Positions 50,367 through 59,257 of a DNA stretch of 64,000 nucleotides are shown here, in pieces (within the stretch, counting starts at the first letter, position 1; every line of letters begins with the position of its first letter). Made by a program: the position numbers and the translations under genes. The stretch comes from an uncultured Acidimicrobiales bacterium (GTDB lineage: Bacteria; Actinomycetota; Acidimicrobiia; Acidimicrobiales; SHLQ01): contig CALHYX010000029.1 in assembly GCA_938041035.1 (NCBI GenBank), positions 1 through 64,000 on the forward strand, given 5' to 3'. The notes under the pieces are model-generated. The model saw nothing but the letters and a program-made list of their open reading frames with translations, was not told where the DNA came from and did not search any database.

Positions 50367-51725
50367 TCAGTCGCCCAGGATTCCCGCCATGCGCACGGCG
50401 TCCATGAGCGAGGCCACCCGACGCAGTTCCAGCCCGACCGGCGGTTCGGGCGTGTCGCGCGGAACGATCGCCTTGCGCATGCCGAGGCGGGCGGCCTCGG
50501 CCAGGCGCCGTTCGGTGTTGGCCACCCGCCGCAGCTCGCCGGCCAGGCCGATTTCGCCGAACGCGACCAGGTCGTCGGGCACGGCCTTGCGGGCCACGGC
50601 CGAGCCGATGGCCAGGGCGATACCAAGGTCGGCGCCCGGTTCGCTAATCGTGACCCCACCCACGGCGGCGGTGTGCACATCGCGGCCGGCGAGGTCGAAA
50701 CCGAGCCGCTGCTGTAGGACCGTCGTGATGAGACCGACACGACCCTTGTCCAGACCCTGGCTGGACCGGTCCCGGCCTCCGCTGTTGGGCTGACTGACGA
50801 GCGCCTGGACCTCGACCAGCAGCGGGCGTCGACCCTCGGCGGTGGGCACGACGACGGTCCCGGGTTCGTTGGGAACCCGATCGGCGAGAAACACCGCGCT
50901 CGGGTCGACGACCGACTGCAGGCCGGACGGGCCCATCTCGAACAGCCCGAGTTCGTCGGTCGACCCGAACCGGTGCTTGGCCGGCCGCAGCGAGCGCAAT
51001 CCACGGTGCCGGTCGCCGTCGAACTCCAGGACGGTGTCGACCAGGTGTTCGAGCACACGGGGGCCGGCGAGCCCACCGTCCTTGGTGACATGGCCCACCA
51101 GCACCAGCGCGAAACCCTCCCGCTTGGCCTGACCGACCAGGGTGTGGGCGCAGTGGCGAACCTGGGCGACGGCCCCGGGCGCCGAGCTCAGCGAGGGGTC
51201 GTGGATGGTCTGGATGCTGTCGACCACCACCACGCTCGGGTCGACCTCGGCGATCTGCCCGGCGATGTTGGGTACGAGGTGCTCGGCGGCGAGCCAGAGG
51301 TCGGGTTCGAGGACCCCCAACCGTTCGGCCCGCGACCGCACCTGGGGGGCGGATTCCTCCGCGGTGATGTACAACGCCCGGTGCCCGCGCGCTGCGTAGG
51401 ACCCGACCATCTGCAACAACAGCGTCGACTTTCCCACGCCCGGCTCGCCGCCGAGGAGGGTGACCGACCCGGGTACCAGGCCACCGCCCAGCACCCGGTC
51501 CGCCTCGTCGAGCCCGGTGGGAAGCGCCACCCAGTCGCCACCATCGATATCGGGGATGGGCTGGGCCTTGCGGGCCGCGGTGGGAAGCGATACGACCGGG
51601 TCGGTCGGCTCCGCAACCTCCTCGACCAGGGTGTTCCACTCGCTGCAGCCCGGGCACTGCCCCACCCATTTGGGCGTGGCGGTTCCGCAATCGGTGCAGA
51701 CGTGCTGGGTTCTTACTCGGGCCAT
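50367..51725 (-). CDS. radA: DNA repair protein RadA (Sms)
   Basis: A 452-aa RecA-related helicase that promotes branch migration in recombination repair. An N-terminal zinc finger (Cys10, Cys13, Cys24, Cys27) precedes the RecA core with Walker A GGEPGVGKSTLL and Walker B VVVVDSIQT. The RadA-specific motif reads KHRFG instead of the usual KNRFG. The Lon-like C-terminal domain contains GGVTISEPGADLGIALA. The ATG at 51725 lies 6 nt after a TAGGGT -10. disA follows, matching the known link of RadA and DisA. Confidence 0.95.
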   Translation of the reverse strand: MARVRTQHVCTDCGTATPKWVGQCPGCSEWNTLVEEVAEPTDPVVSLPTAARKAQPIPDIDGGDWVALPTGLDEADRVLGGGLVPGSVTLLGGEPGVGKSTLLLQMVGSYAARGHRALYITAEESAPQVRSRAERLGVLEPDLWLAAEHLVPNIAGQIAEVDPSVVVVDSIQTIHDPSLSSAPGAVAQVRHCAHTLVGQAKREGFALVLVGHVTKDGGLAGPRVLEHLVDTVLEFDGDRHRGLRSLRPAKHRFGSTDELGLFEMGPSGLQSVVDPSAVFLADRVPNEPGTVVVPTAEGRRPLLVEVQALVSQPNSGGRDRSSQGLDKGRVGLITTVLQQRLGFDLAGRDVHTAAVGGVTISEPGADLGIALAIGSAVARKAVPDDLVAFGEIGLAGELRRVANTERRLAEAARLGMRKAIVPRDTPEPPVGLELRRVASLMDAVRMAGILGD

Positions 51726-51731
51726 GCGGTC

Positions 51732-51737
51732 ACCCTA
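51732..51737 (-). promoter_or_regulatory. Leaderless -10 for radA
   Basis: TAGGGT on the minus strand, 6 nt before the ATG at 51725. Confidence 0.55.
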
Positions 51738-51769
51738 CGGACGGCCTCGGACAGATTGGCTCGCCATCG

Positions 51770-52726
51770 TCAGATGGCCGAGATTCGGGCCATCAGTTCG
51801 TCGTCGAGGCGCTCGGCCACCTCGAGGGCGACCATGTTCTCGACGACCTGGCTCGGTCGGCTCGCCCCGGTGATTACGGTCGAGACGTTCTCGTTCTTCA
51901 TGCACCACGCGATGGCCAACTGGGCCATCGTGCAGCCCACCTCCTCGGCGATGGGGACCAACGCCCGCACCCGGTCGAGCGACTCGGTGTTGGTCAGCTG
52001 GTCGGCCAACCACTCGTAGCCGTCGAGTCTGGCCCGGCTGTCGTCGGGGATGCCGTCGAGGTACTTACCCGCAAGCAACCCGGAGCCCAACGGGCTCCAG
52101 ATCGTCGTGCCCATCCCGAGCTCGTACAACGGTGCGTACTCGACCTCGACGCGGTCGCGATGCAGGAGGTTGTACTGCGGCTGCTCCATCTGCGGCTTGT
52201 GTAGGCCGTGGGTGGCGGCGATGTCCCAGGCCTCTCGGAACTGCTCGGCGGTCCACTCCGACGTTCCCCAGTAGTAGGCGCCACCGCCGGCGACGATCTC
52301 GTGCATCGTGTGCACGATTTCCTCCATCGGCGTTTCGGGGTCGGCCCGGTGGCAAAAGATCAGGTCGATGGTGTCCAGGCCAAGCCGTTCCTGGGAGCGT
52401 TCAAACGCTTCGAGCAGGTACTTCCGGTTCAGGGTTGACCGGGTGTTGGGGCCGTCGTGGATGCCGAAGAAGAACTTGGTCGACACGATGTAGCTGTGGC
52501 GTTCCCAACCCAGCTGCGCAAACGCCCGGCCCATGATCTCCTCGGACAAACCTCCGGCGTAGGCCTCGGCGTTGTCGAAGAAGTTCACGCCGGCGTCGTT
52601 GGCCGCCTGCATGCATTCGAGGGCGAGGTCATCGTCGAGTTGGCTGTGGAAGGTGACCCACGATCCAAACGACAGGGCACTGACTTTGAGACCGGCGTTT
52701 CCCAGCCGGTTGTACGGCATCTGCAT
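51770..52726 (-). CDS. Aldo/keto reductase (Kv-beta/AKR6-like)
   Basis: A 318-aa NADPH-dependent TIM-barrel oxidoreductase. The catalytic tetrad is Asp51, Tyr56 ([11 protein letters not shown]), Lys84 (VSTKFF) and His126 (IFCHRAD). [14 protein letters not shown] and [16 protein letters not shown] bind the cofactor; both resemble the voltage-gated-channel beta-subunit subgroup. Substrate unknown. The ATG at 52726 lies 6 nt after TAGAAC, a one-base variant of the leaderless -10. Confidence 0.9.
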   Translation of the reverse strand: MQMPYNRLGNAGLKVSALSFGSWVTFHSQLDDDLALECMQAANDAGVNFFDNAEAYAGGLSEEIMGRAFAQLGWERHSYIVSTKFFFGIHDGPNTRSTLNRKYLLEAFERSQERLGLDTIDLIFCHRADPETPMEEIVHTMHEIVAGGGAYYWGTSEWTAEQFREAWDIAATHGLHKPQMEQPQYNLLHRDRVEVEYAPLYELGMGTTIWSPLGSGLLAGKYLDGIPDDSRARLDGYEWLADQLTNTESLDRVRALVPIAEEVGCTMAQLAIAWCMKNENVSTVITGASRPSQVVENMVALEVAERLDDELMARISAI

Positions 52727-52804
52727 AGCGACGTTCTAGTCCGTCGTCGGCCGCTTCCGCCCCGGCGGCGTACCGGGCGAGCCGCGGACACGTCGGCAGC
52801 AGGG

Positions 52805-53923
52805 TCAGACGGCGATGTGGGCGGTGGCGTGTTGGCCGCTCGTGCGAGTGCGGCTCTTGAGCCGCAGAATCGGCAGTTCGAGGAGCCTCCAGCTCAGCGC
52901 GGTGATCCCCGCGGTGACGGCCAGTGCGAGCGCGAGGCGCAGGACCGACGGCACCGAGTCCCCCACGTGGCGCTGCACGGCCACGAACACCGGTAGGTGG
53001 AACAGGTACAGCCCGAACGACAGCTCGCCGAGGGCGACCAACGGCCGCCAACTCAGCACGGAGCGACCGATCGACGGGGTCTGCAACAGGCCGATGAGCA
53101 CCAGCCCGGTGGCGGCGGCCACCGCGGTGAAGCCGCCCTTGTGGGCCCATTCGCTGGCCGGGTCGAGAAGGACGATGCCCACCACCACGCCGGCGGCGCC
53201 GACCAGGAGTGCGAATTTGGCCAGGATGTCGGGCAGCCGAATGCGCCGGTAGTGCATGCCGAGCAGGGAGCCGATGAGCAACGAGTCGATTCGGGTGTCG
53301 GTGCGGAAGTACCCCTCGGGAACGCCGATCGCCGACGCATCGAACAGGTAGAAGCGCCAGGCGATGACCGCCGCCACGATGGCCAGGATCAACAGCTCGG
53401 TGGATCGGCGCCGGATGAAGGTGCGCCGCATCAGGACGTAGACGACCGGCCACAACAACAAGAAGTGCTGCTCGACCGCAACCGCCCACAGGTGGCTCAT
53501 GCCTTCGGCGACATCGCGCCCGGCCGCCTGCCAGTAGTTCGTGAAGAACCCACCGACGGCGATCGCGGTCGACGTCTCGGTGTCCATGGAAAGCCCGGCG
53601 ATCCAGGCGTAGATGAAGTGCCCGGCGATCAGCAGTGCCAGCGGCGGCAGGATGCGCAGGGCCCGCCGTTGGAAGTAGCCGACATAGTCGACGCTGCGTT
53701 CGGATCGGTACTCCGATGCCAGCAAGGCCGTGATGAGGAAGCCGCTCACCACAAAGAAGATGTCGATGCCGAGAAAGCCGCCGCTGAGCACGTCTCGCCC
53801 GACCACCCAGCTGGAGTTCATCGCCATCACGAGCACGATCGCGACACCTCGAAGGCCGCTCAGATAGGGCAAGGTCACCCGTTCTGCCTTCTGCGATGTA
53901 CCCGTCATCTCGATCAGTCCCAC
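52805..53923 (-). CDS. Acyltransferase 3 family membrane protein (OafA/YrhL-like)
   Basis: A 372-aa integral membrane protein with about ten helices that O-acylates sugars of surface glycans, antibiotics or lipids. Family landmarks are LPYLSGLRGVAIVLVM, GGFLGIDIFFVVSGFLIT with the FFVxSGF motif, YFQRRALRILPP and MSHLWAVAVEQHFLLLWP, which holds the catalytic-region His and Glu. The usual N-terminal His-Arg pair (Arg24 present) is partly altered. No SGNH domain is attached. GTG at 53923 or ATG at 53908 are possible starts. The nearest polysaccharide genes are 6 kb away, so the substrate is open. Confidence 0.87.
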   Translation of the reverse strand: MGLIEMTGTSQKAERVTLPYLSGLRGVAIVLVMAMNSSWVVGRDVLSGGFLGIDIFFVVSGFLITALLASEYRSERSVDYVGYFQRRALRILPPLALLIAGHFIYAWIAGLSMDTETSTAIAVGGFFTNYWQAAGRDVAEGMSHLWAVAVEQHFLLLWPVVYVLMRRTFIRRRSTELLILAIVAAVIAWRFYLFDASAIGVPEGYFRTDTRIDSLLIGSLLGMHYRRIRLPDILAKFALLVGAAGVVVGIVLLDPASEWAHKGGFTAVAAATGLVLIGLLQTPSIGRSVLSWRPLVALGELSFGLYLFHLPVFVAVQRHVGDSVPSVLRLALALAVTAGITALSWRLLELPILRLKSRTRTSGQHATAHIAV

Positions 53924-54010
53924 CTGGTCGTTTACCCCGCGTTCCCAACGGTAATCGCGGTGGTACCGGCAAACAACTGGACGTTTGCGTCAGCTGAGGC
54001 GGGCCCGCCG

Positions 54011-55501
54011 CTAGGACCGGCCCAGGGCTGCCGCCCATTCGGCGTGCGCCTCCCCCATGGCCGTCGACGGCGGGCCGTTCACCCACGGCCAGAGCTCCTC
54101 GCCGATCCGGCGCCAGTTGGCCGTGGCGTGCAGCTCGCCGAACAGGGCGTACAGGCCCAGGTTGATCCGTTGAATGATCACGAACGACGTCGGGACGTTC
54201 GCCGCCTTCATGATGTCGGCGTACGGGCCGCTCACATCGAAGAACCGGCGCACGGTCTCGCTGGCGTACTCGTTGGTGATGGTGAACTCGCCGTCGTTGC
54301 GGACGAACTCGTAGAAGTGCCCGAAGTAGTCGTTGACCTCGGCATCGGTGAAGTCCATTCCCGGTTTGAGCAGGCCGATGCGTTCGACGTCGGCCCGGTA
54401 GGCGGCCGGGTCGGGGTCGAGGCACATGTGGGTGATCATCGAACCGAAGTGATCGATGTCGGTCGGGGCGAAGTGTTTGACCAGGCCGAAGTCGAGGAAG
54501 GTGACCTGGCCGCCGGGGCGGAACAGGTAGTTGCCGGGATGGGGGTCTCCGTTGAAGGCGAGCACCCGGTAGAGCCCGCCGAAGGCAAACCGGTAAATGG
54601 TTTCGGCGGCCAGATTGCGTTCGGCCTGACTCCAACTCGCCATCTCCCGCCACGGAACGCCCTCGGCGAGCTCGGTGACCAGCACCCGTCGGGTCGACAG
54701 GTCGTCGATGACATCGGGGATGTGAATGAACGGGTGACCCCGGTAGTAGTCGGCGAACAGGCGCTGATTCTGCGCCTCGAGCTCGTAGTCGAGTTCTTCG
54801 CGCAGCCGTTCCTTCAGCTCGGCCACCACCGGGGCGGGGTCGAGGCCCGAGAAGATCATCGCCATCCCGCCAAACACCATGTCGACGTTGTCGAGGTCGG
54901 CGTCGATGGCGCTGTCCACCCCGGGGTACTGCACCTTGACCGCAACGGCGCGATCGTCGTGGGTGATCGCCCGGTGGACCTGGCCGATGGATGCCGATGC
55001 GATGGGGACGGGGTCGAACTCGGCGAACAGTTCGGCGCCCGGCGCACCGAGCTCGGCGACGAGTTGCTGGTCCACCAGCTCGATGCTCATCGGCGGCGCG
55101 TCGGACTGCAGTTGCGCCAGGGCGCTCCGGACGTGGTCGGGCATGCCCTGGTCGAGGTAACTCGCCATCTGGCCGACCTTCATCAGCGCCCCCTTCATGT
55201 TGCCGAGGGCGGCGGTGATCTCCTCCGCGGTGCGCAGTTCGAATTCGGTCTGGAGCTCTTCTCTTCGCTCGGCGGACGCGAAGATCTGACGGGCGCGGGT
55301 GACGGCGAGGTCGCCGGCCGCCTTGCCGCCGAGCTTGGCGACGTCGCGGTTGCGGCCGGCCCGGGTGAGGGTGGCGACCGCCGAGTTCGACCCGGCTGAC
55401 TCCGCCGAGAGCCACCGCCGGGCTCCGAGTCCGGCGAGGGCGGCGCCGACGGTGAGCAGACCGAGAGCGCGAACGCGGCGAGGGACGGAGATCGACTTCA
55501 C
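54011..55501 (-). CDS. ABC1/UbiB-family atypical kinase (AarF-like)
   Basis: A 496-aa protein of the ABC1 (ADCK/UbiB) family. The family-defining KxGQ motif is ALMKVGQMASYLDQGMP, the Ala-rich nucleotide loop region ASASIGQVHRA, the Lys strand AVKVQYPG, the catalytic loop GDPHPGNYLF and the metal motif FLDFGLVKHF. UbiB-type members support quinone or isoprenoid-lipid metabolism; this actinobacterial one may act on mycolic-type or quinone precursors (inference). The GTG at 55501 lies 6 nt after CACACT; an in-frame GTG at 55525 is possible. A hydrophobic N-terminus (ALGLLTVGAALAGLGA) suggests membrane attachment. Confidence 0.88.
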   Translation of the reverse strand: MKSISVPRRVRALGLLTVGAALAGLGARRWLSAESAGSNSAVATLTRAGRNRDVAKLGGKAAGDLAVTRARQIFASAERREELQTEFELRTAEEITAALGNMKGALMKVGQMASYLDQGMPDHVRSALAQLQSDAPPMSIELVDQQLVAELGAPGAELFAEFDPVPIASASIGQVHRAITHDDRAVAVKVQYPGVDSAIDADLDNVDMVFGGMAMIFSGLDPAPVVAELKERLREELDYELEAQNQRLFADYYRGHPFIHIPDVIDDLSTRRVLVTELAEGVPWREMASWSQAERNLAAETIYRFAFGGLYRVLAFNGDPHPGNYLFRPGGQVTFLDFGLVKHFAPTDIDHFGSMITHMCLDPDPAAYRADVERIGLLKPGMDFTDAEVNDYFGHFYEFVRNDGEFTITNEYASETVRRFFDVSGPYADIMKAANVPTSFVIIQRINLGLYALFGELHATANWRRIGEELWPWVNGPPSTAMGEAHAEWAAALGRS

Positions 55502-55625
55502 CCGATCAGTGTGGCCGAACACCACCGCCGCGCCACCCTCATAGTCGTGGCCTCGCCCGCGCCGGGTAGCGCGTCGATCGCCAAGGCGCTAGGCAGATCC
55601 CAGGACGAACTCTGGGGGATCAGCC

Positions 55626-56426
55626 ATGGCCGACGTTGACGGCGTGCTCGAAGGTAAGACGATTTTGATCGCCGGCGTCGGTCCGGGACTGGGCGGCGAA
55701 GTCGCCCAGCTCGCGATTCGCGACGGCGCCAACGTGGTGCTGGGTGCCCGCACCGCCGACAAGCTGCGCAAGATGGCCGACGAGCTGAACGCGGGCACCG
55801 ACCGCATCGCGTACCGGGCCACCGATATCGGCAGCGCCGAGGACTGCCAGGCGTTGTGCGCCATGGCGATCGAGAAGTTCGGTCGCCTCGACGGTGTGGC
55901 CATCGTCGCCTCCTATGACAACCACATGGGCGATATTGCCGGCACGAGCGACGAGCAGTGGCGGGCGATCATGGACACCAACGTGGTCGGCACCATGCAC
56001 ATGATCGAGGCGGCGAGCGATGCCATGAAGGGCCAGAACCCCGGCGGTGGTTCCATCGTGATGATCGGCTCCCAAGCGGCCACCCTCGCCACCATGCCGA
56101 TGATGGCTTATGCCGCGTCGAAGGGGGCGATGTTGTCGGCCCAGCACTACCTCGTGAAAGAGCTCGGGGCCCACAAGATCCGGGTGAACACCGTGGTACC
56201 GACCTGGATGTGGGGCCCTCCGGTGGAGATGTACGTGCAGTGGCAGGCCGGTGAGCGCGGCGTGCCCGAACAGGAGATCGTCGACGAGATCTGCGAGGTG
56301 CTACCCCTCGGCGAAATCCCGGCGGACGAGGACGTCGCCGAATCGGTCGTCTTCCTCTGCTCGGACCGGGCCCGCATGGTCAGCGGCCAGACGCTCTACG
56401 TCAACGCCGGACAGTTCGTTCCGTAA
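55626..56426 (+). CDS. Short-chain dehydrogenase/reductase
   Basis: A 266-aa classical SDR. The cofactor motif is GVGPGLGGE (residues 17-25), a Gly-rich variant of TGxxxGIG. The catalytic residues are Ser (IVMIGSQAA), Tyr and Lys (MAYAASKGA). Ending SDRARMVSGQTLYVNAGQFV is typical. NAD(P) preference and substrate are unknown. It lies between the ABC1 gene (divergent) and the amidohydrolase (convergent), and a palindrome doublet separates it from the latter. Confidence 0.9.
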   Translation: MADVDGVLEGKTILIAGVGPGLGGEVAQLAIRDGANVVLGARTADKLRKMADELNAGTDRIAYRATDIGSAEDCQALCAMAIEKFGRLDGVAIVASYDNHMGDIAGTSDEQWRAIMDTNVVGTMHMIEAASDAMKGQNPGGGSIVMIGSQAATLATMPMMAYAASKGAMLSAQHYLVKELGAHKIRVNTVVPTWMWGPPVEMYVQWQAGERGVPEQEIVDEICEVLPLGEIPADEDVAESVVFLCSDRARMVSGQTLYVNAGQFVP

Positions 56427-56431
56427 CATCC

Positions 56432-56480
56432 GGGGTCAGACCCCCGCAAAGGTTCCCGTAAGGCCGTGGGGTCAGACCCC
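56432..56480. repeat. Doublet of the palindrome GGGGTCAGACCCC
   Basis: The 13-mer occurs at 56432-56444 and 56468-56480 in the same orientation, 23 nt apart, between two convergent genes. The second copy contains the stop codon of the amidohydrolase gene (56472-56474). The doublet form resembles REP/BIME elements. Confidence 0.9.
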
Positions 56481-58190
56481 CTGGGGGCCGCGGATGAGTT
56501 TGCCGGGAAGCGCACCGGTGAACTCGTCGTCGACCACGGTGACCTCGCCGGCACAAACCGTCGCCCGGTACCCCCGGGCCGGTTGCACGTAGCGGCGAGC
56601 TCCGGTCGGCAGGTCGTGCGCCAGCCGGGGAGCCTCGACGTCGAGCGCCTCGTAGTCGATCACGTTGAGGTCGGCCCGCATGCCCTCAGCGATCAGGCCG
56701 CGGTCGCGCAAGCCGAACAGTTCGGCGGTTTCGCGGGTCTGGCGGCGCACCATGTGTTCGAGCGCCAGCCGGTCGCCCGCCGTGCGGTCGCGGGTCCAGT
56801 AGCTGAGCATGAAGGTCGGCATGCCGCCGTCGCACACCGCGCCGCAGTGGGCGCCGGCGTCGGCGAGACCCATGCGGGTTTGCGGGTGCTGGTGCAGTTC
56901 GTGCAGCGGGTCGAGGGTGTGTTGGCCGTAGTTGAACAGCGGGAAGTAGAGCAGGCCCTGACCGTCGGCCGACAGCAGGTGGTCATAGGCCAGCGCGGCC
57001 GGGTCGGCGCCCGTGGACCGGGCCATGGCCGCGAGCGAGCCCGCCGGGTCCGGCTCGTAGTCGGTCTCGCCGGTGAAGGGCCAGAGCTTCTCCCAGGTCT
57101 GGGTGACAAACAGCTGAAAGCGCGACAACCCCTCGGGTTCCTCGGCCAGGATGCGGTCGCGCACCTCGGTACGCCGAAGCTCGGCGAGCTGCTCGCCGAT
57201 CGGCAGATCGCGCAGGGCCTCGTAGGTGGGTCGACCCAGAAACGGATGCACGGTGGCTTCCCAGCATTGGAGGATCCCGACCGGTCGACCGGCGACCTGG
57301 GCGAGCACCGGCAGACCGTCGGCGGCCGCCTGTTCGAGCAGCCCGAGCACGTCGCGCCACAGGTCGGGGGCGAAGTCGGGCTGGTTCAGGTTGAACACGG
57401 TGGGTTGACCGGTGATCTCGGCCACCTGGCGCAGCCAGCTGAACGAGTCGGGCACATCGGGGTGGTGGATCGCGCATTGAAAGACACCGTGCCCGGCCGC
57501 GCGAATGCCGTCGGCGATCGCAAGGATTTCGTCGGTCGCCGCAAAGGTGCCGGGCACCAGCTCGCCGTCGATCGACCGGTGCAGGGGTGTCCGCGACGTC
57601 GAAAAACCGAGTGCGCCGGCCCGCAGGGCTTCAGTGGTCAGTTGCGCCATGGCCGTGCGGTCGGCCTCGGTCGCCGCCTCGTTGGCCGCACCCCGCTCCC
57701 CCATGACATAGGCGCGCAGCGCACCGTGGGGCACCTGCGTTCCGATGTCGAGCACCAGGGGTTGTCGGTCGAGCACATCGAGGTACTCGGGGAACGTCTC
57801 CCACCCCCAGGTGATGCCCTCGTGCATGGCGGCGCCGGGGATGTCCTCGACGCCTTCCATCAGGCGGATGAGCCAATCGTGTCGGTCGGGTTTGGCCGGA
57901 GCGAACCCAACGCCGCAGTTGCCCATGACCACCGAGGTGACACCGTGCCAGCCTGACGGTGTGAGCTGCGGGTCCCAGGTGGCCTGGGCGTCGTAGTGGG
58001 TGTGCACGTCGACCCACCCGGGGGTTACCAGCAGGCCGTCGGCATCGACCGTGCGCTTCGCCGCGCCGATCTCGTCGCCGCTGCCGGCGATGGCCGAGAT
58101 CGTGCCGTCGTCCACCGCCACATCGCCGACGAAGGACTCGCCCCCGCTGCCGTCGACGATCGTTCCACCCTTGATCACCAGGTCATGCAT
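56472..58190 (-). CDS. Amidohydrolase family protein (N-acyl-D-amino-acid deacylase-like)
   Basis: A 572-aa metal-dependent hydrolase of the D-aminoacylase type. The N-terminal beta-sandwich strand starts MHDLVIKGGTIVDGSG. The metal-binding HTH is His63/His65 in VDVHTHYDAQ, and VVMGNCGVGFAP and GALGFSTSR are typical. The late His/Asp segment is GLADAGAHCGAVCDGG. The true substrate may be an N-acyl amino acid or another amide. Its stop codon lies inside a GGGGTCAGACCCC repeat, so the last codons were probably shaped by that insertion. Confidence 0.87.
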   Translation of the reverse strand: MHDLVIKGGTIVDGSGGESFVGDVAVDDGTISAIAGSGDEIGAAKRTVDADGLLVTPGWVDVHTHYDAQATWDPQLTPSGWHGVTSVVMGNCGVGFAPAKPDRHDWLIRLMEGVEDIPGAAMHEGITWGWETFPEYLDVLDRQPLVLDIGTQVPHGALRAYVMGERGAANEAATEADRTAMAQLTTEALRAGALGFSTSRTPLHRSIDGELVPGTFAATDEILAIADGIRAAGHGVFQCAIHHPDVPDSFSWLRQVAEITGQPTVFNLNQPDFAPDLWRDVLGLLEQAAADGLPVLAQVAGRPVGILQCWEATVHPFLGRPTYEALRDLPIGEQLAELRRTEVRDRILAEEPEGLSRFQLFVTQTWEKLWPFTGETDYEPDPAGSLAAMARSTGADPAALAYDHLLSADGQGLLYFPLFNYGQHTLDPLHELHQHPQTRMGLADAGAHCGAVCDGGMPTFMLSYWTRDRTAGDRLALEHMVRRQTRETAELFGLRDRGLIAEGMRADLNVIDYEALDVEAPRLAHDLPTGARRYVQPARGYRATVCAGEVTVVDDEFTGALPGKLIRGPQGV

Positions 58191-58274
58191 CCCCCCAGGG
58201 TTGCACGAACCAGGGTTTACGTCGACGACGTGTCGCGACCGGCGGCCGGGGTCAGGGTTTCCCGTGTCTCCAGC

Positions 58275-59075
58275 TCAGCGATCGGCGCAGTGCAATCCCA
58301 CCGTGCCGTCACCGGTGTCGAGGCTGATCGAGAAGCCGTCCTCATCGTGACGGAAGTCGAGGTCAAAGGCACCGAAATCCAGATCTTCGAACCCGAAGTC
58401 GTCGTCCTTTTCAGCGTCGGCGAACAGCGAGCTGAACCGACATTCGTGCTCATCGGACGTGAAGTCCACCGTCGCGTCGCTGCGGAACGCATCCTCGAAC
58501 CATCGGTCCTCGTCGAACGCGGTGCCGAGATCGCAGAGATCACCGCGGTACCGCAGGACCACGTCGTCCTCGTCGTCCTCGTCGTCGTGGTCGAACCAGG
58601 AATCGCTGCGGTCGATCGCCTCGTGCATCAGTTCGAGCAGTCCCGCCTGACGCGCCGCGGCACCGCCGATCTCCAGGAACGCGTCGTCCGCAATCATCGC
58701 TCCGACCCGAAACCGGTCACCCTCGGACCGGACATGGACGTTCCGACCGCGGTAGGTCATCTCGTCGGCGTCACCAGAGGTCGGGCCCTCGGCGGTAAAC
58801 GCGGCGGAGGCAGCGGTAGCCCCTCCGACGGTCAGGGCGGCGGTGACCTCACAGTTCGTGGTTGACGGATCGCTGACCACCGCCACCGCAGATTCCGAAC
58901 CGACGAGCGACGCCAGACCGCTTGGTGTAACGGTCGCGTGGGCCGCCGCGGCCATCGAACCGACGCCGAGGATGGCGGCGCACCCGATCAGCGCGGCGAC
59001 GAACGGGCGTCGCCTCCGCGGCGGCAGCGGTGGCCCGCTGGGTTCAGGACGGGGTGGGTTGGCTTTGTGCTCCAT
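58275..59075 (-). CDS. Acidic exported or membrane-anchored protein of unknown function
   Basis: A 266-aa protein. A Pro-rich basic N-terminus (PPRPEPSGPPLPPRRRRP) leads into one hydrophobic segment (FVAALIGCAAILGVGSMAAAA), a signal anchor or Sec signal. The rest is exported and very acidic, with clusters such as FDHDDEDDEDD and Asp/Phe repeats near the end (FGFEDLDFGAFDLDF), perhaps binding calcium. No family is recognised. The ATG at 59075 has AGAAGG 7 nt upstream. Confidence 0.65.
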   Translation of the reverse strand: MEHKANPPRPEPSGPPLPPRRRRPFVAALIGCAAILGVGSMAAAAHATVTPSGLASLVGSESAVAVVSDPSTTNCEVTAALTVGGATAASAAFTAEGPTSGDADEMTYRGRNVHVRSEGDRFRVGAMIADDAFLEIGGAAARQAGLLELMHEAIDRSDSWFDHDDEDDEDDVVLRYRGDLCDLGTAFDEDRWFEDAFRSDATVDFTSDEHECRFSSLFADAEKDDDFGFEDLDFGAFDLDFRHDEDGFSISLDTGDGTVGLHCADR

Positions 59076-59244
59076 GGTTGTGCCTTCTCTCGACGGTTCG
59101 GCACCGGGGATTTCCCGGCATGTCCCCACCGTGACAGGACGCCTCGGATCCCCACATCAGCCGTCTGGCCAAAGCGGCCTGACCGAACGGATAGTCGGGT
59201 GCCCCGTGAGCCGTCGTGCCCGTGACCAGCGGGTGACGCACAGG

Positions 59245-59250
59245 TACCCT
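59245..59250 (+). promoter_or_regulatory. Leaderless -10 for the Wzz-like gene
   Basis: TACCCT, 7 nt before the ATG at 59258. Confidence 0.55.
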
Positions 59251-59257
59251 CGGGGAA

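Noticed and set aside
52997..55399. 800-codon plus-strand frame antisense to the acyltransferase and ABC1 genes
   Set aside because: Shadow of two real minus-strand genes; no domain can be recognised.
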